51,194 nucleotides of DNA from Nitrospira sp. (lineage in GTDB: Bacteria > Nitrospirota > Nitrospiria > Nitrospirales > Nitrospiraceae): assembly GCA_024330945.1 (NCBI GenBank), contig JANDJJ010000006.1:1-51194 (forward strand), read 5' to 3'. The notes under the pieces were generated by a model. The model had not been told where the DNA came from. It did no database searches and worked only from the letters and a program-made list of their open reading frames with translations. Position numbers and translations under genes: made by a program. This document shows, piece after piece, positions 1 to 7,966 of the stretch (positions are counted from its first letter, which is position 1; every line of letters begins with the position of its first letter).

Positions 1-444
1 ATATCCCTGCCGTTCCTGGGCGGCGGCGCTTCCGGCCGACAGCGCCTGATCGATCACCGTTCGAATCGCATCGACGAGCGTGCCGTTCCGCCTCAACCCC
101 TCACGGACCGATTCCGCGGCCTTGATCAGGGAGTGACGCCGCGCGCGAAGCTCTCCGGCTTCTTCCGGCGTCAGCCGATCCAGCACGGCCTGCCACGACG
201 TCGGTTGAGGAAATCCCCGCCCTGCCGCGAGGTCTCGCAGCGACTCATCGGTCTCTCGGGCGAGCCGTTGAAGAGACTCCAGCAGAGCCAGCCGTTCGCC
301 GTTAATCGAGTGCAATTTCTCGATCGCAAGGCTCCGGACGGCCTGACGTTCGTCTTCAAGGGTGTTCAGCAACGCCCGGCAGGCAGCTTCCTCTTGATCG
401 AGAAGCCGAGAAAGGTCGGCCGGCGTCGGCGTACGAGACGACAT
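1..444 (-). CDS. flgN: FlgN-like flagellar export chaperone (3' end outside window)
   Basis: The reading frame opens with ATG at 444 and runs 148 codons to the window edge without a stop, so the C-terminus is missing. The product is a mostly helical, charged small protein with heptad-like Leu spacing (LLDQEEAACRALLNTLEDER near residues 14-33), as in FlgN, the cytoplasmic chaperone of the hook-associated proteins FlgK and FlgL. An AGGAGC ribosome site lies about 9 bases before the ATG. It sits 78 bases downstream of flgM, the usual flgM-flgN pairing, and flgK/flgL probably follow outside the window. The family is poorly conserved, so the call leans on context. Confidence 0.75.
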   Translation of the reverse strand, partial: MSSRTPTPADLSRLLDQEEAACRALLNTLEDERQAVRSLAIEKLHSINGERLALLESLQRLARETDESLRDLAAGRGFPQPTSWQAVLDRLTPEEAGELRARRHSLIKAAESVREGLRRNGTLVDAIRTVIDQALSAGSAAAQERQGY

Positions 445-522
445 GTTCGTCCATGCTCCTTCCGACGGGACGGAAACGTCACGCCATCCCCCGCATGCCG
501 TTCATCCGGCGCGTGGGCGGAA

Positions 523-828
523 TCAGACGACGGCATCAGTGAGGACGTGTCGGATCAACGCGTCTCCCACTTTCCTGCCGCTCACGTCATAGGTCCCGTT
601 GTCGATTTCCTGCTTGATGCGATTGATGCGTTCCATCCGAGCGGGATCGGGCTGCTCGATCAAGGCCAGTATGCGTTGCAATTCCTTGGCCCGCTCGGAG
701 ATATGGACCTGATCCCCGGCGACCTCCCTGGAGACAGGTTGAGACTTGGCGCCGGAGCCGTCGAGGCCCTGAACGCCCAGCAGCAGCCTGGCCAGATGAT
801 CCGCTTTCCCGTTTCCTGATATATGCAT
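523..828 (-). CDS. flgM: Anti-sigma-28 factor FlgM
   Basis: This 101-residue protein has the FlgM layout: an unstructured polar N-terminus (about 1-40) and a helical C-terminal sigma-binding half with VHISERAKEL, RMERINRIKQEIDNGTY and a final VGDALI helix. FlgM holds FliA (sigma-28) inactive in the cytoplasm until the hook is finished and FlgM is exported. Its target fliA is at 6319-7065. The ATG at 828 has an AAGGAG ribosome site 8 bases upstream. A sigma-28-type promoter at 897-923 lies in the gap after flgJ, so flgM can be made both by read-through from the flgF operon and from its own late promoter. Confidence 0.93.
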   Translation of the reverse strand: MHISGNGKADHLARLLLGVQGLDGSGAKSQPVSREVAGDQVHISERAKELQRILALIEQPDPARMERINRIKQEIDNGTYDVSGRKVGDALIRHVLTDAVV

Positions 829-896
829 GCGCCAGCTCCTTCCTCTCCAACACCTTTCGCGAGAGCATCGCGATTCTTTCGCTCCTCGTCGATCTC

Positions 897-923
897 TTAT
901 CGGTACTTATGGAAGAAACTTGA
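897..923 (-). promoter_or_regulatory. Sigma-28 (FliA) promoter of flgM
   Basis: On the minus strand the site reads TCAA, 15 bases, ACCGATAA, against the FliA consensus TAAA-N15-GCCGATAA: 3 of 4 and 7 of 8 matches with exact spacing. It lies in the 109-base gap between flgJ and flgM and would start transcription about 60 bases before the flgM ATG. This fits the known late expression of flgM under FliA in other bacteria. It is seen by eye and was not scored against background. Confidence 0.55.
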
Positions 924-937
924 GATGTTTTTACGCC

Positions 938-1348
938 TTACGACCTCTGCTGCTCGGCATACGCCAGAAACAGGCGATGGATCCCGATGCCGCCCGATTC
1001 CGCGGCCCGCCTCCCGATTTCCTGATCGGATAGGAAGTGAAAGTAGGCGCCTTGTTTGTCCGCGAAGGCTCCTTGAGGAATGGTTTCCCTCATCACCTTC
1101 AACAAATACGAGATGAAATACGCCTCAAATTCCCGCCCGGCTTCGACCAGTTGTCGGCGGGCCTCTTCTCCCTGACGAGGGACGTCAATCCGATGAGCCG
1201 ACACCCGATGACCCGGTGCGGTTCGATCCATTAGACTTCGCAGACTCCGGTCCCATGCGATTGGGATTCCATCGTCGGGTACCGCTTCAGAAAACGACGG
1301 CCGTGACGAGAAGAACGCTCCGGCTGCGGAATTCGACACATTCACCAT
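938..1348 (-). CDS. flgJ: FlgJ-type rod-binding protein without muramidase domain
   Basis: The 136-residue product matches only the N-terminal rod-binding (rod cap) half of FlgJ: residues about 60-130 contain EEARRQLVEAGREFEAYFIS, LLKVMRETIP, and the YFHFLSDQEIGRRAAESGGIGI block typical of the family. The C-terminal peptidoglycan hydrolase domain of the enterobacterial protein is absent, as in many non-proteobacterial FlgJ proteins, so another lytic enzyme must open the wall. The ATG at 1348 follows an AAAGGAAAGG ribosome site. It is 25 bases downstream of flgI and ends the flgF-G-A-H-I-J run before the flgM promoter. Confidence 0.9.
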   Translation of the reverse strand: MVNVSNSAAGAFFSSRPSFSEAVPDDGIPIAWDRSLRSLMDRTAPGHRVSAHRIDVPRQGEEARRQLVEAGREFEAYFISYLLKVMRETIPQGAFADKQGAYFHFLSDQEIGRRAAESGGIGIHRLFLAYAEQQRS

Positions 1349-1373
1349 GACTCACCTTTCCTTTCTCTATCTC

Positions 1374-2498
1374 CTACATGATCTCCAGTCTCGCCTGCAG
1401 CGACCCGGCCGATTGCAAAGCCGATAAAATAGCCACCAGGTCACGCGGAGTGACCCCCACCGCGTTGAGCGCGCGGACCACGTCTCCGAGCGTCACCGTC
1501 TCATCCACGACCATCAGCCGGGACTCCTGTTCTTTCACTTCGGTTTGAACGTCCGGTGTCACGACTGTTTGTCCGCCGGTAGAGCCGATCATCGGCGCGG
1601 GCGGCTGAGAAACGTTCAACGTGTTCTTGACGGAAATCGTCAGGTTTCCGTGTGAAATGGCGCAGGTTGAAATCCGGACGTGCTCACCCAGCACCACCGT
1701 TCCAGTCCGTTCATTGACGACCACTTTCGCCACGGCATCGACGGACACGTCCAATCCCTCAATGGAGGCAATATATTCCACGACGCGCCCGTGGAACTCC
1801 GTCGGGATCGCGACTTTCACCTGCCCAGCGTTGACGGCCACGGCGCTTCCCTTGCCGAACGCACCGCCGATGGCGTCGGCCACCCGAGTCGCCGTGGTGA
1901 AATCAGGCTGTCGAAGCAACACAGATACGGTCTCCCACGAGTCGATATCGACGAGCACTTCTTTTTCGATGATGGCGCCACCCGGGACGATGCCGGTGAC
2001 TTGATGATTTTTGGCCACCGTCGCGCCGCCGGCTCCGCCGGTCCCGCCGAGAAATCCTCCGATCGACACCGGTCCTTGCGCCACGGCATAGACTTGCTGA
2101 TTGGCCGCTTTCAACGGTGTGAGCAACAGAGTGCCACCCTGCAGACTTTTCGCATTCGCCATGGAGGAGACGACGGCGTCGATCGTCATGCCAGGCTTCG
2201 AAAACGGCGGCAGTTTTGCGGTCACCATCACCGAGGCGATGTTCCTCGTCAACAGTTGAATCGGGTCGATGACTAAATTGACGCCCATTTTGTTCAGCAT
2301 GGACATCATCGCCTGGATGGTGAACTGTCCGCCGATCACTTGATCGCCGGTACGGTCCAACCCCACCACCAAACCGTAGCCGATCAATTGATTGTCCCGG
2401 ACACCCTCGATGGCGCCGATGTCTTTGATCCGCACCGCATCGGCCGAACCGGGCCACGCGAGTGAGCCGATCAGCACCAGCCAAAGGACGGCGCGCAA
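1374..2498 (-). CDS. flgI: Flagellar P-ring protein FlgI
   Basis: FlgI forms the periplasmic P ring around the rod. The mature part is highly typical: VRIKDIGAIEGVRDNQLIGY, then GLVVGLDRTGDQ, and the C-terminal LGDVVRALNAVGVTPRDLVA. The start is not obvious. A TTG at 2498 gives a 374-residue protein that begins with a clean signal peptide (RAVLWLVLIGSLAWPGSADA, cleavage after ADA) and equals the usual FlgI length. In-frame ATGs at 2606 (410 aa) and 2795 (473 aa, with a good AAGGA site) would put 40-100 Arg-rich residues ahead of the signal sequence. The TTG is my choice on family length; the function is secure. Confidence 0.93.
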   Translation of the reverse strand: MRAVLWLVLIGSLAWPGSADAVRIKDIGAIEGVRDNQLIGYGLVVGLDRTGDQVIGGQFTIQAMMSMLNKMGVNLVIDPIQLLTRNIASVMVTAKLPPFSKPGMTIDAVVSSMANAKSLQGGTLLLTPLKAANQQVYAVAQGPVSIGGFLGGTGGAGGATVAKNHQVTGIVPGGAIIEKEVLVDIDSWETVSVLLRQPDFTTATRVADAIGGAFGKGSAVAVNAGQVKVAIPTEFHGRVVEYIASIEGLDVSVDAVAKVVVNERTGTVVLGEHVRISTCAISHGNLTISVKNTLNVSQPPAPMIGSTGGQTVVTPDVQTEVKEQESRLMVVDETVTLGDVVRALNAVGVTPRDLVAILSALQSAGSLQARLEIM

Positions 2499-2829
2499 TC
2501 TCGCCGCGGCCGCCCCTCTCTGTCCTTCACGTGCCCTCGAACGAGCGGCCGACTGAGTCTGTTTGCGGCGGATCCAGATCCGCGAGAGCCAGCCTTTTTC
2601 CGCCATCGGCTCTGGCGTCAGAGGAACGGGCGCGCGATCCGTCGATGTCTCGATCCCTCGTCTCGGCAACAGCGGAGGATTGCGGTCCGCGCGTCGCACG
2701 ACCCCGCTCAACACCATCATGCGCAGAGACGCGACGTTGAGCGGTTTCGGCCTCAGCCATTTGAACGGTGAAACGGCGTATCGGGATCTGTGCATGACGG
2801 TTCCTTGGTCCCCCCTCGGGCGCATCGGA
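2499..2829 (-). other. Gap between flgH and flgI, open in the flgI frame
   Basis: These 331 bases separate the flgH stop from the preferred flgI start. They stay open in the flgI frame up to an ATG at 2795 that has a GGGACCAAGGAACC leader. The encoded 99 residues are rich in Arg, Pro and Ser and resemble no flagellar domain I know. Either this is an unusual N-terminal extension of FlgI or an untranslated leader. I see no promoter and no other gene here. Confidence 0.4.
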
Positions 2830-3531
2830 TTAAAACGGATAAATCCAGTCCAACACTCTGACGAACCAGCCGGGACGCTGCACATCGTCCAACACGCCAA
2901 GCCCCGCATACTCGATCTTGGCGTCGGCGATGGCCGACGACAGCACCGTGTTCTTGGTATCGACATCCACACGCCGCACCACCCCCGAAAGCGTCATCAA
3001 CTGCTTTTCGCTGTTCACGGTCACCTCCCGGCGGCCCTCGATGCGAAGATCGCCGTTCGGCAAGACCTCGGTGACGATGGCGGAAATGGTGCCGGTCAAA
3101 GTCCCCGTTCGGCTGGTCGCGCCCTTGCCGCCGAACTTGCTGTTCGCCGAAGCGTCGATGCCGAATCCGCGGCGGGTTTCATCGCTGACCCTGATGCCCG
3201 GCAGGCCGAGGTAGCCCATTCCGCTTCCGATCAAACTGTTTTGCACCGTGGATTCCCGCTGCGCGGCCGTGTCGGCCGACTTCGATCCCTTGTGTTTCTC
3301 GTCGATTCTCACCGTCAGGATGTCGCCGACCCGCATGGCCCGAAGATCTTCATAGAGATACGCCCGCCCGTTTTCTTCCTGCCAGAGAGAGCCCACCGTT
3401 TTAGGAGGAGGCAAGGGCGGAACGGTGACCTTGCTCGACGTGCTCGGCTGGGAAGCGCATCCGTTCACCAGAATCAATACGGCCAACCACCCGATCCGGC
3501 CGATCCTGCGAATCCGGAAGCTTCCGTTCAC
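2830..3531 (-). CDS. flgH: Flagellar L-ring lipoprotein FlgH
   Basis: This 233-residue precursor begins with GTG at 3531 and carries a lipoprotein signal ending LILVNGC, with lipidated Cys at residue 25. The mature part shows FlgH hallmarks: GSLWQEENGRAYLYEDLRA, VGDILTVRIDEK, FGGKGATSRTGTLTGTI and the C-terminal VLSSAIADAKIEYAG. It forms the outer-membrane L ring bushing. Its presence argues for a Gram-negative envelope. It lies between flgA and flgI, the usual order for ring assembly genes. Confidence 0.95.
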   Translation of the reverse strand: MNGSFRIRRIGRIGWLAVLILVNGCASQPSTSSKVTVPPLPPPKTVGSLWQEENGRAYLYEDLRAMRVGDILTVRIDEKHKGSKSADTAAQRESTVQNSLIGSGMGYLGLPGIRVSDETRRGFGIDASANSKFGGKGATSRTGTLTGTISAIVTEVLPNGDLRIEGRREVTVNSEKQLMTLSGVVRRVDVDTKNTVLSSAIADAKIEYAGLGVLDDVQRPGWFVRVLDWIYPF

Positions 3532-3627
3532 CGTTACAATCCCTTCTCCAACGAACGCGCGTTCCTCTCGCGTGTCTCTTGAACCGGCGGAGACGACGGG
3601 CGTCGCTTCGCCGACGCCATGGCCGCC

Positions 3628-4422
3628 TTAGAATTCGACCCGGACGAGACCCGGCGCGACGACCTTCGCCCGCAGTTCCCTGCCGGACTCCGCATTCGCC
3701 ACCATGATGGTTTGCCCGACGTAGCCGCTCGACTTCGTCACCCCGTAGGCGTGCACCGACAAGCCGCCTCGCTTGGCTTCGATCAGCACCCGGTCGCCTT
3801 TTTTGATCACGACGGGGGCTTTCAAAAAGGCCGCGCGCAACGGAGTATCGGCGGGAAGAGGCCGAGCCGCGCTCTTCCCGACCACGTGGTCCGAATCGAC
3901 GAGAAAAGGATGGGCGAGCTGCGACAGGCGCACTCGAACGTTCTTGAGATCCGCCTCCTCGATGACCTCATCCGGCTTGACGAATCGATTGAGCGCGACC
4001 GCGTCGATCATGGCGGCCACGTCCGCCACGACGTCCATGGTTCTCCAGACTTTCCCGTTCACCGTAACGGCCACCTGAAAATGACGGCGCCCCAGACGCT
4101 CTTCCGGTCGAACCGGCACCACACGCCACTCGACGTTTCCGGACGGCACGCCGACAGGATCGGCAGGCTCCAGAACCGTGACCTGCACTTCTTTGACCGT
4201 CCGCGTCCACTCTTTTTCCAAGTACGATTGAATGGTCGTTCCAATCGCCTCCGGAGTCACGACCCGATGGGCCGACCGACTTCCGGTCGATCGGGAGCCC
4301 GTTCCGGGGTCGCCGACGACGGTCCGTCCGGACTCGGGCAGGATCTCGGCAGACAAGACGCCGTCGGCCCATACGACGGAGCCGATCAAAAGAAACGCAA
4401 GAAACACCGACGGTCGGCTCAT
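3628..4422 (-). CDS. flgA: FlgA, P-ring assembly chaperone
   Basis: The 264-residue precursor starts at ATG 4422 after a strong GGGAGGTG ribosome site and has a signal peptide (SVFLAFLLIGSVVW, residues 5-18). The C-terminal half is a SAF domain (about 140-262) with RPLPADTPLRAAFL, VVIKKGDRVLIEAKRGGLSV and GYVGQTIMVAN, the signature of FlgA. The protein acts in the periplasm to help FlgI polymerise into the P ring. The ATG is 10 bases after the flgG stop and flgH follows, so the three are cotranscribed. Confidence 0.92.
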   Translation of the reverse strand: MSRPSVFLAFLLIGSVVWADGVLSAEILPESGRTVVGDPGTGSRSTGSRSAHRVVTPEAIGTTIQSYLEKEWTRTVKEVQVTVLEPADPVGVPSGNVEWRVVPVRPEERLGRRHFQVAVTVNGKVWRTMDVVADVAAMIDAVALNRFVKPDEVIEEADLKNVRVRLSQLAHPFLVDSDHVVGKSAARPLPADTPLRAAFLKAPVVIKKGDRVLIEAKRGGLSVHAYGVTKSSGYVGQTIMVANAESGRELRAKVVAPGLVRVEF

Positions 4423-4432
4423 GGCACCTCCC

Positions 4433-5224
4433 TTATCGCCGCAGATTGTTGGCGATGGCCATCATCTCATCGGACGCTTGAATGGTCTTTGAATTGATCT
4501 CGTAGCTCCGCTGGGCGATGATCATGTTGACCATTTCTTCCGCCAAATTGACGTTCGAGCTTTCCAGGAATCCCTGTTGAATCGTGCCGAATCCGGTCGA
4601 AAACCCTCCAGTACCTTGGATCGGGGGGCCAGACGCAAAACTGTCGATGAAGAGGTTGTTGCCCATCGCCACCAAACCGGACGGATTATCGAAGCGCGTG
4701 ATTTGGATTTGACCGACTTGCGACGCCTGCGTCACGCCGGGGAGCAGCACCGACACCGTGCCGTCTTGTCCGATATCGACCTTCAGCGCGCCGGACGGGA
4801 TCGTAATGACGGGATTCAGCAGGTCACCGTCGCCGGTCACCAGGTTGCCGACGTTGTCGCGCTTGAACGAGCCGTTGCGCGTGTACATGATCGTCCCGTC
4901 CGGGCGGGACACTTGAAAGAACCCCGGCCCGTCGATCGCGAGATCGAGCTCGTTATTGGTTTGACGCATGTTCCCTTGAATCCATTCTTTGGCGACCGTG
5001 ATCGGTCGAACGCCCGCGCCGACCTGGATTCCCACGGGAAAGACTCCGATGTTCGACGCGTTCGTACCGGGAAGGCGTTGGATCTGATACAGTAAATCGG
5101 CGAACTCGGCTCGGCTGCGCTTGAACGAGTTCGTATTGACGTTGGCAAGATTGTGCGCGATCGTGTCGACGTTGATCTGCTGAGCCGTCATACCGGTCGC
5201 CGCCGTCCACATGGCCCGAATCAT
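4433..5224 (-). CDS. flgG: Flagellar distal rod protein FlgG
   Basis: The 263-residue protein has both rod/hook family ends: N-terminal MIRAMWTAATGMTAQQ with HNLANVNTNSFKRSRAEF, and C-terminal ESSNVNLAEEMVNMIIAQRS with YEINSKTIQASDEMM. The body contains DGPGFFQV and YTRNGSFKRD. At about 260 residues it matches FlgG, the distal rod. A GAGGAGGAACGAC ribosome site precedes the ATG. It sits 81 bases after flgF and 10 before flgA in the sigma-54-driven flgF operon. Confidence 0.95.
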   Translation of the reverse strand: MIRAMWTAATGMTAQQINVDTIAHNLANVNTNSFKRSRAEFADLLYQIQRLPGTNASNIGVFPVGIQVGAGVRPITVAKEWIQGNMRQTNNELDLAIDGPGFFQVSRPDGTIMYTRNGSFKRDNVGNLVTGDGDLLNPVITIPSGALKVDIGQDGTVSVLLPGVTQASQVGQIQITRFDNPSGLVAMGNNLFIDSFASGPPIQGTGGFSTGFGTIQQGFLESSNVNLAEEMVNMIIAQRSYEINSKTIQASDEMMAIANNLRR

Positions 5225-5305
5225 GTCGTTCCTCCTCTTTTCTCACCGCCCACAAGCGCCGGTCCGCCGATCCCCGCCCCGCTCCGCGCGAGGCCATTTA
5301 CGCGA

Positions 5306-6073
5306 TCACCCGACCCGCCCGACTTCCTGAATCGCCGTTTCCGCCATCCGGTCAAGCGTCTGAATCAGTTTTTGGGCCGACTCGTATCCGCGCATGCCGC
5401 TCATCAGTTTGACCATTTCCCCGATCACGTTGACGTTGGACTCCTCGATGTGCCCCACTTCAATCGTCGAACGTTTGGCGGGCCTCCCCTTGTCCGAAGC
5501 AAACAGACCTTCCGAAACCTTCTGCGGCATCTCGTCCGGAGCAAACTCCACGAGCTTGATGGTGGCGACCGGCTTGTCATCCACCTTGACGGTGCCTTGC
5601 GACGTGATCTCCAACTTTCCGACCGGGATTTTGATTTCGCCGGCGGTCCCCATGACCGGGTACCCCAGATTCGTAACCAACCGGCGTCGGCCATCGAGCG
5701 AAAACATGCCGTTGCGGGTATAGCGAAGGCCGTAGGGGGTCTGGACCTCGAAAAATCCTTCTCCCTGTATCGCCAGATCCAACGGATTGCCGGTCAGCTT
5801 GATCCGACCAGGCTCGAACGTCGTCGTCACACGATCGGGCGCCGCGTACGCCCGTTCAGGCACACCCAGGGGACGGGCCATGACGTGCGAGAGCAGCCCA
5901 CGCCCTCCGCTCGCCGGAACAATCGCCCGGCGGGGGGGAAGAAGGGCCTTGAAGGCCTGTTGATCCTGCTTGAATCCGGCCGTGTTCACGTTGGCCATAT
6001 TGTTGGCGAAGACCTGCATCCGACGCTCATGCGCCAACGCTCCGGACAAAATGGGATAAATGCCGCGATTCAT
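5306..6073 (-). CDS. flgF: Flagellar proximal rod protein FlgF
   Basis: Starting at ATG 6073 (AAGGGAGAG upstream) the 255-residue product opens with MNRGIYPILSGALAHERRMQ and NNMANVNTAGFKQDQQAFKA, and closes with IEESNVNVIGEMVKLMSGMR and YESAQKLIQTLDRMAE. The sequence GEGFFEVQTP with YTRNGMFSLD places it in the FlgF/FlgG group; position next to flgG makes it FlgF, a rod component just below FlgG. It is the first gene of the operon under the sigma-54 site at 6117-6132. Confidence 0.9.
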   Translation of the reverse strand: MNRGIYPILSGALAHERRMQVFANNMANVNTAGFKQDQQAFKALLPPRRAIVPASGGRGLLSHVMARPLGVPERAYAAPDRVTTTFEPGRIKLTGNPLDLAIQGEGFFEVQTPYGLRYTRNGMFSLDGRRRLVTNLGYPVMGTAGEIKIPVGKLEITSQGTVKVDDKPVATIKLVEFAPDEMPQKVSEGLFASDKGRPAKRSTIEVGHIEESNVNVIGEMVKLMSGMRGYESAQKLIQTLDRMAETAIQEVGRVG

Positions 6074-6116
6074 GTGCCGTGTCTCTCCCTTCTTTCTTCC
6101 CTTGCACCTCTCGTTC

Positions 6117-6132
6117 AGCAACCCGTGTGCCA
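6117..6132 (-). promoter_or_regulatory. Sigma-54 promoter of the flgF operon
   Basis: The minus strand reads TGGCACACGGGTTGCT, an exact match to TGGCAC-N5-TTGCW. It lies 44 bases before the flgF ATG in the fliA-flgF gap, which makes it a functional rather than chance site. Activation would need one of the NtrC-type regulators encoded upstream. Confidence 0.85.
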
Positions 6133-6284
6133 GGATCGGTCAACCGATCCGATCACCGCCTTTCAGCGTAGCGCCACGGAACAATCTGATTTTCTTGAGA
6201 CATCCTGAAGCGATGTCACCTACATGCACGACGCGCCGGCGAACGGTCTCCCCGGCGCAATCCAAACGAGGCGACCTTTGCCGA

Positions 6285-6311
6285 GGCCGGAGGAAAAATA
6301 TTCCCCCGGCC
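6285..6311 (-). terminator. Hairpin after fliA
   Basis: GGCCGG and CCGGCC arms, extended by GGAA/TTCC across one A-C mismatch, enclose a short A-rich loop. It begins 8 bases past the fliA stop. There is no clear U-run on the minus strand, so it may be an attenuating or Rho-assisted end to the fliL-fliA operon. Confidence 0.45.
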
Positions 6312-6318
6312 GACTTTA

Positions 6319-7065
6319 TCACGACGCGCCCAGTTGGGCTTTCAACCGGAGGATGGCCTTGGCGTGAATTTGGCAAACGCGTGACTCCGTCACGTTCAGC
6401 AACTCTCCGATTTCTTTCATGGTGAGCTCCTCGAAATAGTAGAGCGTCAAGACCAGCCGCTCTTTTTCGGGAAGATTCTGAATCGCGTCGCCGACAGATT
6501 CCCGTTCCCGCTCGTTGACCAGCACCGCGAGCGGGTCGGGATTTTGCGTGTCGGCCAGCACCGCCACGGCCTTTTGCCCGTCGACGTCGTGCAGATTGAG
6601 ATCCTCGAGGCTGACCATCACCGCACCCTTGGCCTTCGCCAGAAAATCGTCGAGCTCTTCCGGTTGGAGCTTCAGCTCGGCCGCGACTTCTTCATCGAGC
6701 GGCGGCCGACCCAGGCGATGCATCAATTCAGCGTGCGTTCGTTGCAGCAGCGAGACGCGTTCGTGCACCGAGCGGGGAATCCAATCCATGGAACGGATCT
6801 CATCCAACATCGCTCCGCGGATACGAAACTCGGCGTACGTCTTGAATTTGGCCTCGCGCGTCGGATCATATTTTTCCATCGCGTCCATGAGGCCGATCGT
6901 GCCGACCGAAATCAAGTCTTCCGCGTCCAGATACGCGGGCAGCCGAAACGACAGCCGATGCGCCATCGCGCGAATGACGTGGGCGAACTCCCGAATCATT
7001 CGCTCTCGCCCCGTCTCCTGGGCTGCCGGTGATCGTCTGGTCTTCATGGAGCTGGTTTTGCTCAT
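6319..7065 (-). CDS. fliA: Flagellar sigma factor FliA (sigma-28)
   Basis: The 248-residue protein is a complete sigma-28: region 2 with YLDAEDLISVGTIGLMDAME, FKTYAEFRIRGAMLDEIRSMDWIPRS (residues about 74-99), region 3 with HAELMHRLGRPPLDEEVA and region 4 with LPEKERLVLTLYYFEELTMK followed by the helix-turn-helix IGELLNVTESRVCQIH. It directs late flagellar promoters and is inhibited by FlgM, encoded nearby. It is the last gene of the fliL operon, 40 bases after flhG, so sigma-28 is made under sigma-54 control here. The ATG at 7065 has an AGGAGG site about 12 bases upstream. Confidence 0.96.
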   Translation of the reverse strand: MSKTSSMKTRRSPAAQETGRERMIREFAHVIRAMAHRLSFRLPAYLDAEDLISVGTIGLMDAMEKYDPTREAKFKTYAEFRIRGAMLDEIRSMDWIPRSVHERVSLLQRTHAELMHRLGRPPLDEEVAAELKLQPEELDDFLAKAKGAVMVSLEDLNLHDVDGQKAVAVLADTQNPDPLAVLVNERERESVGDAIQNLPEKERLVLTLYYFEELTMKEIGELLNVTESRVCQIHAKAILRLKAQLGAS

Positions 7066-7105
7066 GTCCGCTCGTTCCTCCTGGTCTTCCCGCCGGTGCC
7101 GGTTC

Positions 7106-7966
7106 TCAACCGAGGTGAATCGTCCTTCGCCAAAGAAGCTGAACGGAGCTTTTGGGGAAATCAGGGAGAGGCCATTGCATGAGCTGCCCGGCCAGCCTGG
7201 CGAAGGCTTGCGCGGCCGGTGAATCCGGAAACAGGTCCGCCACCGCTTTTTGGCGCATGACCGCGAGTGTCACGTAATCGTCGTGCGGCACGTAGCCGAT
7301 AGGCTCGATGGCGACCTGAAGAAAGCGATCCACCGCCGTGTCCAACCTGCGGAAAACCTCCGCCGCTTCCCGTGGTCCCCTTGCTTGATTGACCAGCACC
7401 TTGAAACGGCGTTCCCGATAACGGCGCGTCAACACTTTGATCAAAGCGTAGGCGTCCGTCAGCGAAGTCGGCTCGGGAGTGACGACGATCACGATCTCGT
7501 GGGCCGACGACGCGAAGAACGTAACGTTTGGCGAAATGCCGGCCCCGGTGTCGATCAGGAGGACGTCCATGCCGGCCGCAAGCCCCTCCAGTTGCTCTTG
7601 AATTACCAGTTGCTGGGACTCCGTCAAGGAAGTCAGGTGAGGAACCCCGGAGCTGGCTGGAAGCACCTGAATGCCGGCCGGGCCCTCCAGGCAAATTTCC
7701 TTCAGCGTGCAGACGCCGGACAACGCGTGTTCGATCGTGTGTCGCGGCACAAGCCCCAGCAGAACGTCCAGATTGCCCAGGCCCAAGTCGGCGTCCAGGA
7801 CAAACACCCGTTTGCCGGATCGACCCAGCGCGACCGCCCAGTTGGCCACGACGTTCGTTTTGCCCACGCCGCCTTTCCCGCTGGAGACGGCGATGACCCT
7901 GGTGCGCGCGGCGAGCAGATCTTCGGCCGGCGCCAAATCGTCGACGCCGCTCATGTTCTTCTGCAT
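7106..7966 (-). CDS. flhG: MinD-like ATPase FlhG (FleN/YlxH)
   Basis: From ATG 7966, which follows AGGAGG at ideal spacing, the product is 286 residues. It has the deviant Walker A SSGKGGVGKTNV (residues 28-39, signature Lys31 and Lys36), the MinD-type VFVLDADLGLGNLDVLLG block and the LLIDTGAGI Walker B/switch II region. FlhG limits flagellar number and works with the FlhF GTPase at the pole. The typical N-terminal QAxxLR segment that activates FlhF is not evident. The start overlaps the end of flhF by 16 bases, indicating translational coupling. Confidence 0.93.
   Translation of the reverse strand: MQKNMSGVDDLAPAEDLLAARTRVIAVSSGKGGVGKTNVVANWAVALGRSGKRVFVLDADLGLGNLDVLLGLVPRHTIEHALSGVCTLKEICLEGPAGIQVLPASSGVPHLTSLTESQQLVIQEQLEGLAAGMDVLLIDTGAGISPNVTFFASSAHEIVIVVTPEPTSLTDAYALIKVLTRRYRERRFKVLVNQARGPREAAEVFRRLDTAVDRFLQVAIEPIGYVPHDDYVTLAVMRQKAVADLFPDSPAAQAFARLAGQLMQWPLPDFPKSSVQLLWRRTIHLG

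Noticed and set aside
2700-3000. LSGVVRR appears both in FlgH and in the open stretch before flgI, hinting at a duplication
   Set aside because: The similarity is limited to about eight residues, and the DNA around it does not align, so chance is likelier.
2563-3582. Long plus-strand open frames opposite flagellar and regulator genes (also near 31677-33350, 34077-35579 and 36295-37752)
   Set aside because: They lie exactly opposite well-recognised genes, have Arg/His/Pro-rich composition typical of antisense reading in GC-rich DNA, and resemble no protein family.
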